Shown here: piece by piece, positions 9,682 to 20,684 of the stretch | Numbering within the stretch: the first letter of the stretch is position 1 | Layout of the letters: each line of letters begins with the position of its first letter | NCBI RefSeq assembly: GCF_040438925.1 | Contig: NZ_CP159258.1 | Span: 1,254,001 to 1,318,000, forward strand | Reading direction: 5' to 3' | Source: Pseudomonas sp. MYb327 | Lineage (GTDB): Bacteria; Pseudomonadota; Gammaproteobacteria; Pseudomonadales; Pseudomonadaceae | Length of the DNA: 64,000 nucleotides | Position numbers and translations under genes: made by a program | Notes under the pieces: generated by a model | What the model was told of the DNA's origin: nothing | The model's database searches: none | Seen by the model: only the letters and a program-made list of their open reading frames with translations

Positions 9682-10722
9682 ATGACCAAACTCGCTGAAA
9701 TCAACATCGAGAACGCCCAGCGTACCCATCGTTACGCGCGCGGCTGGCACTGCCTGGGCAATGCCAGCGATTACCGTGATGGCAAGCCCCATACCCTGGA
9801 AGTCTTCGGCACCCGCCTGGTGGCCTTTGCCGACAGCCAGGGCAACATTAGCATTCTGGATGCCTATTGCCCGCACATGGGTGCCGACCTGTCCCAGGGC
9901 ACCATCGAGAACGACAAACTGGTGTGCCCGTTTCACCACTGGAAGTACGACACCGGCGGCAAGTGCGTGGAGATCCCATACTGCAAGCGCATTCCACCCA
10001 AGGCCAAGACCCGCAGCTGGCTGACCTGCGAAGAAAACAACCTGCTGTTCGTCTGGAACAACCCCGAAGGCCGTCCGCCAAAAGACGGCGTGGTCATTCC
10101 GCATCTTCCGGAGATGGACGATCCGGACTGGGTTCATGACTGGAACATCGACACCATGCACATCGAAACCAACCCGCGGGAGTTGGTCGATAATCTGGTG
10201 GATGCCCAGCACTTCGGGCCAGTGCACGGCACGCCGACCAAGTATTTCGCCAACGTCTTCGAAGGCCATATCGGCCATCAGATTTTCCATGGTGACTCCG
10301 AGCGCCTGGGCGGCGACCTGATCGCGCCATCGGCCTACTACGGGCCAGCCACTCACTTCACGCAGATCAGCTCGATGTTCGGCGACGTGCGCATCCACGC
10401 CATTTTGCTCAATAGCCACGTGCCGGTGACGCCGAACAGCTTCGACCTGCGCTTTGGTTGCATGGTCAAGCGCGTACCCGGCTGGACCGAAGAACAGAAC
10501 CAGGAAGTGGCACGGGCCTACGTCCAGGGCAACCGCGATTCGTTCTATCAGGACGTGGTGATCTGGAAGCACAAGATCCGTATCGACAAGCCGGTACTGG
10601 CAGAAACCGACGGCCCGGTGTACCAGCTGCGCGAGTGGTACGAGCAGTTCTTCACCAATGAGGACGACGTGCCTGCGTTCATGGCCGAACGTCGTGAGTT
10701 CATTACCGTCGACGAACGTTGA
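9682..10722 (+). CDS. Rieske non-heme iron oxygenase, KshA-like (3-ketosteroid 9alpha-hydroxylase family)
   Basis: A 346-aa oxygenase subunit. The Rieske [2Fe-2S] ligands are Cys63/His65 (CPHMG) and Cys82/His85 (CPFH). The mononuclear iron site is DNLVDAQHFGPVH with His177 and His182, and Asp291 (YQDVV) as likely third ligand. RGWHCLG, DLSQGTI, GKC-PYCKR, KTRSW, FEGHI and IWKHKIRID closely follow actinobacterial KshA as I recall it, including its length. No KshB-like reductase lies in the window, so electrons must come from a protein encoded elsewhere. GAGGAAC precedes the ATG. The exact substrate is not proven: other polycyclic hydroxylations or desaturations are possible. Confidence 0.9.
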   Translation: MTKLAEINIENAQRTHRYARGWHCLGNASDYRDGKPHTLEVFGTRLVAFADSQGNISILDAYCPHMGADLSQGTIENDKLVCPFHHWKYDTGGKCVEIPYCKRIPPKAKTRSWLTCEENNLLFVWNNPEGRPPKDGVVIPHLPEMDDPDWVHDWNIDTMHIETNPRELVDNLVDAQHFGPVHGTPTKYFANVFEGHIGHQIFHGDSERLGGDLIAPSAYYGPATHFTQISSMFGDVRIHAILLNSHVPVTPNSFDLRFGCMVKRVPGWTEEQNQEVARAYVQGNRDSFYQDVVIWKHKIRIDKPVLAETDGPVYQLREWYEQFFTNEDDVPAFMAERREFITVDER

Positions 10723-10730
10723 TAGAGCAG

Positions 10731-10770
10731 GGCGCCTTCGAACGATCGGCACCGGTCACTCGAAGGCGCC
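10731..10770 (+). terminator. Hairpin after the Rieske gene
   Basis: A perfect 11-bp inverted repeat (GGCGCCTTCGA at 10731-10741, TCGAAGGCGCC at 10760-10770) starts eight bases after the oxygenase stop. No T-run follows, so it is either a weak terminator or an mRNA-end stabiliser. Confidence 0.5.
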
Positions 10771-10830
10771 GTTCGCAAGGGCACTGCCACCCTTGATGTC
10801 ATGGCAGCAACCAGGTCCGATTCAAAGGTC

Positions 10831-11019
10831 ATGAGAGCACTGATAATGAAAATAAAAAGTCTTCTTGCCTATTACGTCCCCCTGCTGATCCTGTGTTTGC
10901 TGGTGTTGATCGTGCAGATCTCGGTGCCGCCAGAGTCGGCCAGCACCAAGGCCTGCAAGCGTTATGCGAGCTGTGTCGCGATGAGTTCGGGGGTGCCCAA
11001 CTGGCTTAACTTGCGTTAG
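10831..11019 (+). CDS. Possible small membrane protein (62 aa)
   Basis: This frame encodes a basic N-terminus (MRALIMKIK), one strongly hydrophobic helix (YYVPLLILCLLVLIVQI) and a short polar tail with two Cys residues. It fills part of the 437-bp gap between the Rieske gene and fadH. An ATG at 10846 (MKIKSLL) is an equally good start. I recognise no family. The ordered charge/hydrophobic/polar pattern favours a real single-pass protein, but there is no strong ribosome site. The remaining part of the gap (11020-11159) should hold the fadH promoter. Confidence 0.35.
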   Translation: MRALIMKIKSLLAYYVPLLILCLLVLIVQISVPPESASTKACKRYASCVAMSSGVPNWLNLR

Positions 11020-11093
11020 GTGGCTGCTCGTTTTGATCATTAAGTTGTAAGTTTCGGTCATTGAGCGAGCGCTACAGTGCTCATAATCTGTAA

Positions 11094-13199
<2,106 letters not shown>

Positions 13200-13221
13200 T
13201 AGACAGGACCAGCTTGCCAAT

Positions 13222-13304
13222 GGCTATCGCGGGCAAGCCCGCTCCGACATTTGATCTGTGGCGCTCATAGATCCAGTGTAGGAGCGGGCTTGCCCGCGAT
13301 GGCG
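13222..13304. repeat. Inverted REP pair
   Basis: ATCGCGGGCAAGCCCGCTCC (13226 on) and GTAGGAGCGGGCTTGCCCGC (13278 on) are divergent copies of one REP element. Confidence 0.85.
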
Positions 13305-13321
13305 CCCTCAAGGCTGCTAAC

Positions 13322-14275
13322 ATGCCGGTTCCATTCTCAGAGCCAGCGTTGATGTTTCTGCCTAGCCAAATATGGCAACCCCAAGCCCCCCTCGAACCCC
13401 TCCACCTCGACTGGCTCGCCAAGGCCAACATCGAAGTCGCCATCCTGCGCCTGGACCAGATCGACCCGCTGATCAGCGGCAACAAATGGTTCAAGCTCAT
13501 CGAGCACCTGAAAGTCGCTGACCGGAACGGTTCGAAAGGCATCATCAGCCTCGGCGGCGCACACTCCAATCATCTTCATGCACTGGCCGCTGCGGGCAAG
13601 CGTTTCGGTTTCGCCACGGTCGGCTTGTTGCGCGGTCATCCTCAGCAAACGCCCACGGTAAAAGACTTGCAGGTTGGCATGCAACTGCATTGGCTCGGTT
13701 ATGGCGGCTATCGGGCACGGCATGAAGCGGGTTTCTGGGAGCCGTGGCTGGCGCAGTATCCCGATCTGCTTGCGGTGCCGGAAGGCGGCGGCGGTTTGCC
13801 GGGGGCAAGGGGCTGCCAGCAGCTGAAAACATTGGTCGACCGACAGCTGAATACATTGGGCTGGAACGACTATGACGGCTGGTGGCTGGCCTGCGGAACC
13901 GGCACGACCCTGGCCGGCCTGGTAATGGCCGAAGCAGGCGAACACCCGGTTTACGGAGCGCTGGCGGTGCCGGACGATCACGGTGTGGCGCAGCAGGTCG
14001 AGAGGATCGTGGAGGAGGCAGGCGTGAATCATCCGTCTTATGAACTGCTCGACGCCAGCCGAGGTGGCTTCGCCAAGGTCGACCCGAAGTTGCTCGATTT
14101 CATCGAACAGACCGAGCAAGCCAGCGGCATTCCAATGGAACCGTTGTACACCGGCAAGGCGTTATTGGCGCTCAAGCAGCAGGTTGAGGCGGGGAAGTTT
14201 GTCCGTGGCACACGATTAATCTTTATCCACACTGGCGGTCTACAGGGCCGCCGGGGTTTCAACTCAAAAATCTGA
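13322..14275 (+). CDS. PLP enzyme of the D-cysteine desulfhydrase/ACC deaminase family
   Basis: A 317-aa fold-type II PLP enzyme. The cofactor Lys lies in SGNKWFKL, and the substrate-contact loop is LGGAHSNHLHALA, followed by LLRGHPQ. The family contains D-cysteine desulfhydrases and 1-aminocyclopropane-1-carboxylate deaminases. At 307-317 aa with SGNKWFK rather than the SGNKTRKLEYL of true ACC deaminases, it belongs to the broader group, and I would not claim ACC deaminase activity. AAGG lies eight bases before 13322; an ATG at 13352 (MFLPSQIW) is an alternative start. The gene begins 17 bp after a REP pair. Confidence 0.82.
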   Translation: MPVPFSEPALMFLPSQIWQPQAPLEPLHLDWLAKANIEVAILRLDQIDPLISGNKWFKLIEHLKVADRNGSKGIISLGGAHSNHLHALAAAGKRFGFATVGLLRGHPQQTPTVKDLQVGMQLHWLGYGGYRARHEAGFWEPWLAQYPDLLAVPEGGGGLPGARGCQQLKTLVDRQLNTLGWNDYDGWWLACGTGTTLAGLVMAEAGEHPVYGALAVPDDHGVAQQVERIVEEAGVNHPSYELLDASRGGFAKVDPKLLDFIEQTEQASGIPMEPLYTGKALLALKQQVEAGKFVRGTRLIFIHTGGLQGRRGFNSKI

Positions 14276-14280
14276 CCAAT

Positions 14281-14306
14281 GTAGGAGCGAGCCTGCTCGC
14301 TCCTAC
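14281..14306. repeat. Perfect REP hairpin between convergent genes
   Basis: GTAGGAGCGAGC and GCTCGCTCCTAC are separated by two bases. The hairpin lies between two genes that converge, where it may act as a bidirectional transcript end. Confidence 0.8.
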
Positions 14307-14321
14307 AGGGGAGTGTTGAGG

Positions 14322-14870
14322 TCAAGTGCGCTTGGGCATCATCCGCAACAAGGTGTTATCGCCCACCACATAGTGGTGATACAGGCCTGCAACGGCATGC
14401 AAACCGATCAGCCAATAACCGATGGTGCCACCGAGCTCGTGCCAGCCCTGTATCTGCTTGGCCAGGTCTTTGTTTTCCGCGACCAACAGCGGCAGGTCGA
14501 AACCGTAGAACATCACCTGGTTGCCTTTGGCACTGGTGACCAGCCAGCCAAGAAGCGGCATGGCGATCATGAAAAGGTACAGCGCCCAGTGCATTAACTT
14601 GGCCAGCAGCGTTTGCCATTGCGGCGAAGCCGGGAAGATCTGTGGTGCCGGGCCGAGGCTGCGGGCGAACAAGCGTAACCAGACCAATACGAATACGGTC
14701 AGGCCAAGCATGAAGTGCGATTCCACGATCAGCGTTCGACCGCCGCTACCCTTGGGAAAGAAGCCACGCAATTCGATACAGGCATAAACCAGTGCCAGCA
14801 GGACCAGCATCAACCAATGCAGCGCAATCGATACGGTGCTGTAGCGCGAGTCGGAGTTTTTCCACGGCAT
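14322..14870 (-). CDS. Cytochrome b561, inner-membrane di-heme protein
   Basis: A 182-aa four-helix membrane protein: YSTVSIALHWLMLVLLAL, the HFMLGLTVFVLVWLRL helix, a LMHWALYLFMIAMPLLGW helix and WLIGLHAVAGLYHHYVVGDNTL. His residues in the helices (SIALHW, ESHFML, LMHW, GLHA) match b561 heme ligands. The family passes electrons in the cytoplasmic membrane, often to quinone or periplasmic partners. GAGGA lies seven bases before the ATG at 14870; the longer upstream frame is unlikely. It is monocistronic, following the phnX terminator. Confidence 0.9.
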   Translation of the reverse strand: MPWKNSDSRYSTVSIALHWLMLVLLALVYACIELRGFFPKGSGGRTLIVESHFMLGLTVFVLVWLRLFARSLGPAPQIFPASPQWQTLLAKLMHWALYLFMIAMPLLGWLVTSAKGNQVMFYGFDLPLLVAENKDLAKQIQGWHELGGTIGYWLIGLHAVAGLYHHYVVGDNTLLRMMPKRT

Positions 14871-15000
14871 ACGGTGTTCCTCACAGGTCCGGTTTGAAGC
14901 GCCCGTTCTTGATCGACGGTGTGCTTTAACTGTAATCCTGTTTCTTCGCACTTGCCTGTGACGATTGGGCGTTCAATGCTCTATATCAGCTGATTGAGCA

Positions 15001-15040
15001 AAAAAAAGCGCCAGCCCCGTGTAAGGACTGGCGCTTTTTT
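15001..15040 (-). terminator. Rho-independent terminator after phnX
   Basis: The stem AGCGCCAG/CTGGCGCT is flanked by A7 on one side and T6 on the other, so it can work on both strands. It lies 19 bp beyond the phnX stop. Confidence 0.92.
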
Positions 15041-15058
15041 ATCAACAGAGAGGTGTTA

Positions 15059-15886
15059 TCAATTGGTTTGCGGCATCTCGCCTTTGGCCAGACGTTTGTT
15101 GATGTCGGCGATCACTTCTGGCAAATCGGTGATGGTATCGATCATGTAGTGCGGACGCGAACCTTCGAACATCGCATGGATGCGTTCGCGCTCGCTGGCC
15201 AGTTCGTCGCTTCCGAGGGCGCGATAGCCTTCGTAGTCCAGGCCCAGCGCGTTGCCCGAGCAGATCAGCGCGACGGTCCACATGCCGGCGCGGCGGCCTT
15301 CGAGGATGCCCGGCACGGTGTCATCGATCTTCACGCACGCGGCCACGTCGTCGATGCCCAGGGCGATCACGTTCGCCAATGCCTGAGCTGGCCATGGGCG
15401 GCCGTTGGGTACTTCGTCGGTGGCGACTACGTGGTCGGCGACGTAACCGTTGGTGGCGGCCAGTTCGACCACTTTGTCCATGACTTGTTTCGGGTAGCCG
15501 GAGCAGGACCCGATCTTGATCCCTTGTTGGCGCAGGTTGGCGATGGTGTCCAGGGCGCCCGGAATCAGCGCCGAGTGCTCGGCGATTTTCTCGATTTGTA
15601 ATGGCATGAAGCGTTGGTAAATGGCAGTCACATCATCGTCGGTTGGGGTGCGGCCAAACACTTTGCGATAGCGCTCGGCAACTTCCGGCTGGTCGCACAA
15701 CGTACGGATGTGGTCCCACTTGCCCATGCCCATCGGGCCACGGGCTTCGTCGATGGAGACCTGGACGTCGAACTCGGCGAAGGCTTCGACGAAGATTTGC
15801 GTCGGCGCGAAAGAACCGAAATCGACCACGGTGCCGGCCCAGTCGAGGATGGCGGCCTGGAGTTTGGTTGGGTTGGTGTAGTTCAT
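15059..15886 (-). CDS. phnX: Phosphonoacetaldehyde hydrolase (phosphonatase)
   Basis: A 275-aa HAD-superfamily enzyme. The nucleophile motif is [11 protein letters not shown] with catalytic Asp near residue 15, followed by the cap segment [11 protein letters not shown] and [12 protein letters not shown]. It splits phosphonoacetaldehyde into acetaldehyde and phosphate, the second step of 2-aminoethylphosphonate use. It is transcribed behind phnW, with a 123-bp gap that contains a REP pair, and is followed by a strong terminator. Length and motifs match the family throughout. Confidence 0.96.
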   Translation of the reverse strand: MNYTNPTKLQAAILDWAGTVVDFGSFAPTQIFVEAFAEFDVQVSIDEARGPMGMGKWDHIRTLCDQPEVAERYRKVFGRTPTDDDVTAIYQRFMPLQIEKIAEHSALIPGALDTIANLRQQGIKIGSCSGYPKQVMDKVVELAATNGYVADHVVATDEVPNGRPWPAQALANVIALGIDDVAACVKIDDTVPGILEGRRAGMWTVALICSGNALGLDYEGYRALGSDELASERERIHAMFEGSRPHYMIDTITDLPEVIADINKRLAKGEMPQTN

Positions 15887-15900
15887 GATTATCAGTGTCC

Positions 15901-15988
15901 TGTAGGAGCTGGCATGCCAGCGATGAACAATAATTGGCTATGTCTATAGGACCGAGGTGATTGGATCGCTGGCAAGCCAGCTCCTACA
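15901..15988. repeat. Inverted REP pair between phnW and phnX
   Basis: GTAGGAGCTGGCATGCCAGC and ATCGCTGGCAAGCCAGCTCC face each other. The pair may lower or stabilise part of the phnWX message. Confidence 0.85.
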
Positions 15989-16009
15989 AAAGCTCGGTCG
16001 TCCGGAATT

Positions 16010-17119
16010 TCAGATGTCGAGCACTTCCATCTCGCGCAACACTTCGCCGATGGCCGCGACGGCTTCGCGCATTTCGCTCGGTTGCACGTGACCAATGCAG
16101 CCGACGCGGAAGGTTTCGACCTGGGTCAGTTTGCCGGGGTAAAGGATGTAGCCCTTGGCCTTGACCCGCTCGTAGAAGTCTTTGAATGAATAGCGCGGAT
16201 CTTTCGGAGCGTGGAACGTGGCGATGATCGGCGCCTGAATCGCGGCCGGCAGGAAGCTGCGCAGACCCAGTTTGCTCATTTCTTCCATCAGTGCCTGGCA
16301 GTTGGCGGCGTAGCGTTCGTGCCGAGCCGGCAAGCCGCCTTCTTCGTTGTATTGCAGCAGGGCTTCGTGCAGCGCGGCGACCACATGGGTCGGCGGAGTG
16401 AAGCGCCACTGACCGGTCTTGGCCATGTAGGTGTGCTGATCGAACAGATCCATCGCCAGCGAATGCGAGTTACCTGCCGCATTGGCCAGGGATTCCTTGC
16501 GAGCGAAGACAAACCCCATCCCCGGCACGCCTTCGAGGCATTTGCCCGATGCGGCGATCAGTGCGTCGAACGGCACCTGTTGCGCATCCACCGGCAGGGC
16601 GCCGAAGGAACTCATGGCGTCGATGATCAGGCGTTTGCCGTGTTGCTCGATGACCTGGGCGATCTCCGCCAACGGGTTGAGGATACCGGTGCTGGTTTCG
16701 CAGTGAATCAGTGCGACGTGAGTAATGCCTGGATCGGCGCGCAGCAGGCGGTCGACGTCTGCGGCGGTGGTCGGTTCGTCTTCGGCCGTTTCAAAGGTAC
16801 TGAACGAGCGGCCCAGCACTTCGCAGATCTTCGCCAGGCGTTTGCCGTAGGCGCCGTTGATCAGCACCAGGACCTTGCCGTCACGCGGCACCAGGGTGCC
16901 GATCGCCGCTTCGACCGCGAAAGTGCCGCTGCCTTGCAGAGGTACGCAATGGTGGCTGGCGGCGCCGTTGATAATCGCCAGCAGTTGTTCGCAGAGGCTG
17001 GCGGTCAGTTGGTTGAAGCGGTCATCCCATGAACCCCAGTCAACCATCATCGCCTGACGGGTGCGGGCCGAAGTGGTCAACGGGCCGGGGGTGAGCAGGA
17101 TGGGGGCGGCAATACTCAT
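16010..17119 (-). CDS. phnW: 2-aminoethylphosphonate-pyruvate transaminase
   Basis: A 369-aa class V PLP aminotransferase. It begins [17 protein letters not shown], the phosphonate-binding N-terminus, then [23 protein letters not shown] is the PLP Asp region and [16 protein letters not shown] carries the Schiff-base Lys. It converts 2-aminoethylphosphonate and pyruvate to phosphonoacetaldehyde and alanine for PhnX. It is divergent from the LysR gene at 17229; the 109-bp AT-richer gap holds both promoters. Confidence 0.96.
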   Translation of the reverse strand: MSIAAPILLTPGPLTTSARTRQAMMVDWGSWDDRFNQLTASLCEQLLAIINGAASHHCVPLQGSGTFAVEAAIGTLVPRDGKVLVLINGAYGKRLAKICEVLGRSFSTFETAEDEPTTAADVDRLLRADPGITHVALIHCETSTGILNPLAEIAQVIEQHGKRLIIDAMSSFGALPVDAQQVPFDALIAASGKCLEGVPGMGFVFARKESLANAAGNSHSLAMDLFDQHTYMAKTGQWRFTPPTHVVAALHEALLQYNEEGGLPARHERYAANCQALMEEMSKLGLRSFLPAAIQAPIIATFHAPKDPRYSFKDFYERVKAKGYILYPGKLTQVETFRVGCIGHVQPSEMREAVAAIGEVLREMEVLDI

Positions 17120-17228
17120 TCTCGTGTCCTCGCAATCGATGGGATGAAGCTACGGGGCTTAAATTGCAATTTGCCGAGTTATCAATCAAATTGTTTATTG
17201 TTATGCCAACCATCAGTGAGGCTTATTC
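17120..17228. promoter_or_regulatory. Divergent phnW/lysR control region
   Basis: The gap is markedly AT-rich. It contains AAATTGCAATTT, an imperfect palindrome, near 17161-17172 and ATTGTTTATTGTTATG closer to the LysR start. A LysR protein encoded on one side would be expected to bind here. The individual sites are inferred. Confidence 0.5.
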
Positions 17229-18092
17229 ATGAACCTGTTTCAACTCCGCGCCTTCGATGCCGTGGCCCGCGAGGGCAGCTTCACTCGGGCCGCGGCGCGG
17301 CTGTTCATCAGCCAACCGGCGGTCACCGGGCACATCAAGGCGCTGGAGGAGCACTACCAGATCACCCTGTTGCGCCGCACCGCGCGCCGGGTGGAGTTGA
17401 CGGAGGAGGGCACCAAACTCGCGGCGATTACCCGGGCGATGTTCGGCCTGGCCGAAGAGGCGCAAGTGATGCTGGAAGCCAACCGGCAGTTGCTCACCGG
17501 TCGCCTGGAAGTGGCGGCGGACGGGCCGCACATGGTCATGCCGATGCTCGCCAGCCTGCGCGCGCGGTATCCGGGGATCACGGTGAACCTGCGTTTGGGC
17601 AACGCCCAGGAAACCCTCGCGGCGTTGTTGTCCGAACATGCCGACGTGGCGGTGTTGACTGAGGTCGAGCCGCGCAAGGGTTTACATTTGCAAGCCCTGA
17701 GCGAATCACGCATTTGTGCACTGGTACCCGAAGGTCATCCGTGGGCGCAGCGCAGCAAAGGCGTGCCGCTCAAGGAACTGGATCAAGTGATCATGGTGTT
17801 GCGCGAGCCGAGCTCGATTACCCGACGTACGTTTGATGAGGCCTGCGCTCAGGCCAACGTGCATCCTCGGGTGTTGCTGGAACTGGACAGTCGCGAAGCG
17901 GTGACCGAGGCGGTGGCAGCCGAGTTGGGCGTGGGCGTGGTGTCATCGGTGGAAGTGAGCCACGACCCACGGGTGGCGGCGGTGCCGATCATTGGCGAGG
18001 GTTTGGTGAATCGGCACATGATGGGGTGCATGGAGCGGCGGCGGGATTTGCGTTTGATTCAGGCGTTTTTTGGCTTGGCGCCGGGCAGGTAG
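17229..18092 (+). CDS. LysR-type regulator next to phnWX
   Basis: A 287-aa LysR protein: HTH at residues 1-60 (MNLFQLRAFDAVAREGSFTRAAARLFISQPAVTGHIKALEEHY), then a periplasmic-binding-like effector domain ending with SREAVTEAVAAELGVGVVSS. It is divergent from phnW, the classical arrangement for control of the 2-aminoethylphosphonate genes, so an aminoethylphosphonate-derived effector is likely. It is convergent with a second LysR gene; a perfect 11-bp inverted repeat lies between them. Confidence 0.9.
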   Translation: MNLFQLRAFDAVAREGSFTRAAARLFISQPAVTGHIKALEEHYQITLLRRTARRVELTEEGTKLAAITRAMFGLAEEAQVMLEANRQLLTGRLEVAADGPHMVMPMLASLRARYPGITVNLRLGNAQETLAALLSEHADVAVLTEVEPRKGLHLQALSESRICALVPEGHPWAQRSKGVPLKELDQVIMVLREPSSITRRTFDEACAQANVHPRVLLELDSREAVTEAVAAELGVGVVSSVEVSHDPRVAAVPIIGEGLVNRHMMGCMERRRDLRLIQAFFGLAPGR

Positions 18093-18106
18093 ACCGAGGC
18101 GCCTGT

Positions 18107-18133
18107 ATCGCTAGCAGCTAGCCTGCTAGCGAT
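18107..18133. terminator. Palindrome between convergent lysR genes
   Basis: ATCGCTAGCAG and CTGCTAGCGAT are separated by CTAGC. This is a REP-like hairpin well placed to end both transcripts, but no T-run follows on either strand. Confidence 0.5.
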
Positions 18134-18147
18134 GGGGCCGGGCCTGT

Positions 18148-19020
18148 CTACGCTAGACTCTCGCGCACCATCTCCAGAAACGTCGCCACCACCCGCCGAG
18201 AACTCTGCTCGCGCAAGCACACCAGCGTTTCCGTCAGCCGGCGTTTGCAGTCAGTAATCGGCAACGCACACACCCGCGAATCCGCACCGAATTCCGCGGC
18301 CGACACCACGCCCACGCCAATCCCCACCACCACCGCCTCCCGCGCGGCTTCCCTCCCTTCAACCTGAATTGCCGGACGGATACGGAAACCCGCACCGGCC
18401 ATTTCTTCTTCCAGCGTTTGCCGGGTGACCGAGCCGATTTCCCGCAGGACCAGCGGCGTGTCGTCCAGGTCGGCCAGGCAAATGGATTCGCGATCCGCCC
18501 ACGGATGGTTACGCGACACGAACGCGACCATCGGGTCGTTGCGCAGCGGCAGGGAGATCAAGCGTTCGTCGCTGACGTCGCGACCTAGCAGTGCCAGATC
18601 TGCCTGATAGTTGAAAAGCCGAAACAGCGACTCATCGGTGTTGCCGGTTTCAATCTTCACGCTGATGCCGGGGTAGCGGTCGCAGAATCGGGCGATTTGC
18701 GGCAGCACATGCACCGGCGCATCCACGGCGAGAATCAGGCTGCCAGTCTGCAACGCCTGGGAATCCTGCAACAGTTCCTGAGCTTCCGCCTCGATCACAA
18801 AAAGACGCTGGGTGACGCTCAACAAGCGCTCGCCCAGATCGGTCAGGCGCACCGAGCGTTTGTTGCGGTGGAACAGTAAAACACCGTAACGCTCTTCGAG
18901 TTTTCGCACTTGGTCGGAGATCGCCGGTTGCGTCAAAAACAACCGCTCGGCGGCTTTGGTAAAGCTTCCGTGAACGGCCACGGCGTGGAAGGCTTTGAGC
19001 TGGGCGTGGGAAACCGACAT
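18148..19020 (-). CDS. LysR-type regulator, second in the phosphonate region
   Basis: A 290-aa LysR protein from the ATG at 19020 (MSVSHAQLKAFHAVAVHG), with GGAG eight bases upstream. The HTH is in residues 5-64 (SFTKAAERLFLTQPAISDQVRKLEERY). The effector domain contains GREAAREAVVVGIGVGVVS, close to the corresponding SREAVTEAVAAELGVGVVS of the LysR at 17229, so the two are probably related paralogues. It is divergent from the transporter/oxidoreductase pair across a 268-bp region with CGATAAATCGATTT near 19060-19073, a plausible operator. Confidence 0.9.
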   Translation of the reverse strand: MSVSHAQLKAFHAVAVHGSFTKAAERLFLTQPAISDQVRKLEERYGVLLFHRNKRSVRLTDLGERLLSVTQRLFVIEAEAQELLQDSQALQTGSLILAVDAPVHVLPQIARFCDRYPGISVKIETGNTDESLFRLFNYQADLALLGRDVSDERLISLPLRNDPMVAFVSRNHPWADRESICLADLDDTPLVLREIGSVTRQTLEEEMAGAGFRIRPAIQVEGREAAREAVVVGIGVGVVSAAEFGADSRVCALPITDCKRRLTETLVCLREQSSRRVVATFLEMVRESLA

Positions 19021-19288
19021 CGACAACTCCAGTAACAAGCTGAGCTTATATTGGAAATACGATAAATCGATTTCACTTATTAATCAGTAATTGTTTTTAT
19101 CCGCTTCAGCCCCGGTGACTGCTCAGTCGATCAGCAACGATGGCCATGAGCCTGTGCGTGCAACAGCAGGACTCATCTGACCGGAATCGCCCACAGGGAC
19201 AAGGTGATTTCGCAGTGCTTAACAATAAAAACACAGGCGTTTTCTTCCAATTCTGCCGGCACACTCACACCCTGAGGTCAGAACCACA

Positions 19289-20614
19289 ATGAACAAGCAC
19301 ATCGGCACCATCAAGCGTTGGCGCGTGCAGATCTTCGCGATCACCTGGCTCGCCTACGCCGCTTTCTACTTCACCCGCAAAGCATTTTCCGTTGCCAAAC
19401 TCGGCATCGGCGAAGACCCAACGTTCATGCTCGACAAAATGGCCATGGCCAACCTCGACGCCATTTACCTCACCGCTTACGCCATCGGCCAATTCACGTG
19501 GGGCATCCTGGCTGATCGCTTCGGCCCAAGGGTTGTGGTGCTCGGTGGGTTGTTGATCTCGGCAGCCGCCGCGCTGGTGATGGGCAGTTTTGCCACGTTG
19601 CCGATCTTCGCCACCTGCATGTTGATTCAAGGTTTGGCACAGTCCACCGGTTGGTCGGGGCTGTGCAAGAACCTGGGCAGTTTCTTTCCCTCCGAACAGC
19701 GCGGGCGAGTGCTGGGCCTGTGGAGTTCCTGCTACGCCTTTGGCGGTCTGGTGGCCTCGCCGTTTGCCGGGTGGTGGGCGTATACGCTGATCGGCAGCTG
19801 GCATGCGGCATTCATTTCCAGTGCGGTGGTGGTTGGGCTGGTCGCGGTGCTGTTTTTCATTTTTCAACGCAACAAACCGGAAGACGTCGGTTTGCCGGCA
19901 GTGGAACCGGAACCGGAGTTGACCGCGGAACAAGCCGAAGCACAAAGCAAGATCAGCATGTGGGAGCCCTTCAGGGAAATCCTGCGCAATCGCACGGTGC
20001 TGGTGCTGGGGTTGGCGTATTTCATGTTGAAACCAGCGCGCTACGCGATTCTGTTGTGGGGGCCGGTGATCGTTTTTGAACAGATGCCCTCGGTGGGCAA
20101 GGTCGGTGCGGCGATCATTCCCACGGCGTTTGAGCTGGCCGGGTTGCTCGGGCCGATCTTGATTGGTTTGGCCTCGGACAAACTGTTCGGCGCCCGACGC
20201 ATGCCGGCCTGTGTGATCAGTCTGTTGGCGTTGACGATATCCCTGGCGTTTTTCATGGGCGCCTTGCAAACCGGCAGCGTGGTGCTGGTGGTGGCGCTGT
20301 TGTTTGTCATGGGCCTGACGCTGTATGGACCGGACTCGATGATCAGCGGCGCGGCGGCCATCGATTTCGGCACCGCCAAGGCCGGCGCAACGGCAGCGGG
20401 TTTCGTTAACGGCTGTGGCTCGGTCGGAGCGATTCTCGGCGGGCTGCTGCCGGGCTATTTCGACACCGTTACCGTGTTCATTGTCTTTGCCGGCTGCGCG
20501 ATGTTCTCGGCATTGGTGTTGATCCCGCACTGGAACAGCCGTCCGGGTGGAGTGGGGACTCACTTTGCCTACGTACCCAATCAAGCGATAACCGTAAAAC
20601 CCCTGCGTACCTGA
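19289..20614 (+). CDS. MFS transporter, organophosphate:phosphate antiporter type
   Basis: A 441-aa protein with 12 predicted membrane helices. It starts like UhpC/GlpT proteins (RWRVQIFAITWLAYAAFYFTRKAFSVAK). The loop GILADRFGPR is the MFS signature, and GLCKNLGSFFPSEQRGRVLGLWSS is the OPA-family segment after helix 4. The OPA family carries phosphorylated or phosphonylated organics, so in this context 2-aminoethylphosphonate or an N-substituted form is the likely cargo (inference). It is followed after 70 bp by a FAD oxidoreductase in the same direction and is divergent from a LysR gene. Confidence 0.88.
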   Translation: MNKHIGTIKRWRVQIFAITWLAYAAFYFTRKAFSVAKLGIGEDPTFMLDKMAMANLDAIYLTAYAIGQFTWGILADRFGPRVVVLGGLLISAAAALVMGSFATLPIFATCMLIQGLAQSTGWSGLCKNLGSFFPSEQRGRVLGLWSSCYAFGGLVASPFAGWWAYTLIGSWHAAFISSAVVVGLVAVLFFIFQRNKPEDVGLPAVEPEPELTAEQAEAQSKISMWEPFREILRNRTVLVLGLAYFMLKPARYAILLWGPVIVFEQMPSVGKVGAAIIPTAFELAGLLGPILIGLASDKLFGARRMPACVISLLALTISLAFFMGALQTGSVVLVVALLFVMGLTLYGPDSMISGAAAIDFGTAKAGATAAGFVNGCGSVGAILGGLLPGYFDTVTVFIVFAGCAMFSALVLIPHWNSRPGGVGTHFAYVPNQAITVKPLRT

Positions 20615-20684
20615 ACCCTGTCCCGCGCCGCCTGTTGCGCCCGCGGCAGGCGAGCGCGTGGACATCTGACCGGAGAAATGCCCC

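Noticed and set aside
13322..14275. Calling this gene a true ACC deaminase
   Set aside because: The SGNKWFKL segment and the length fit the wider D-cysteine desulfhydrase group; the residues defining ACC deaminase cannot be confirmed by eye.
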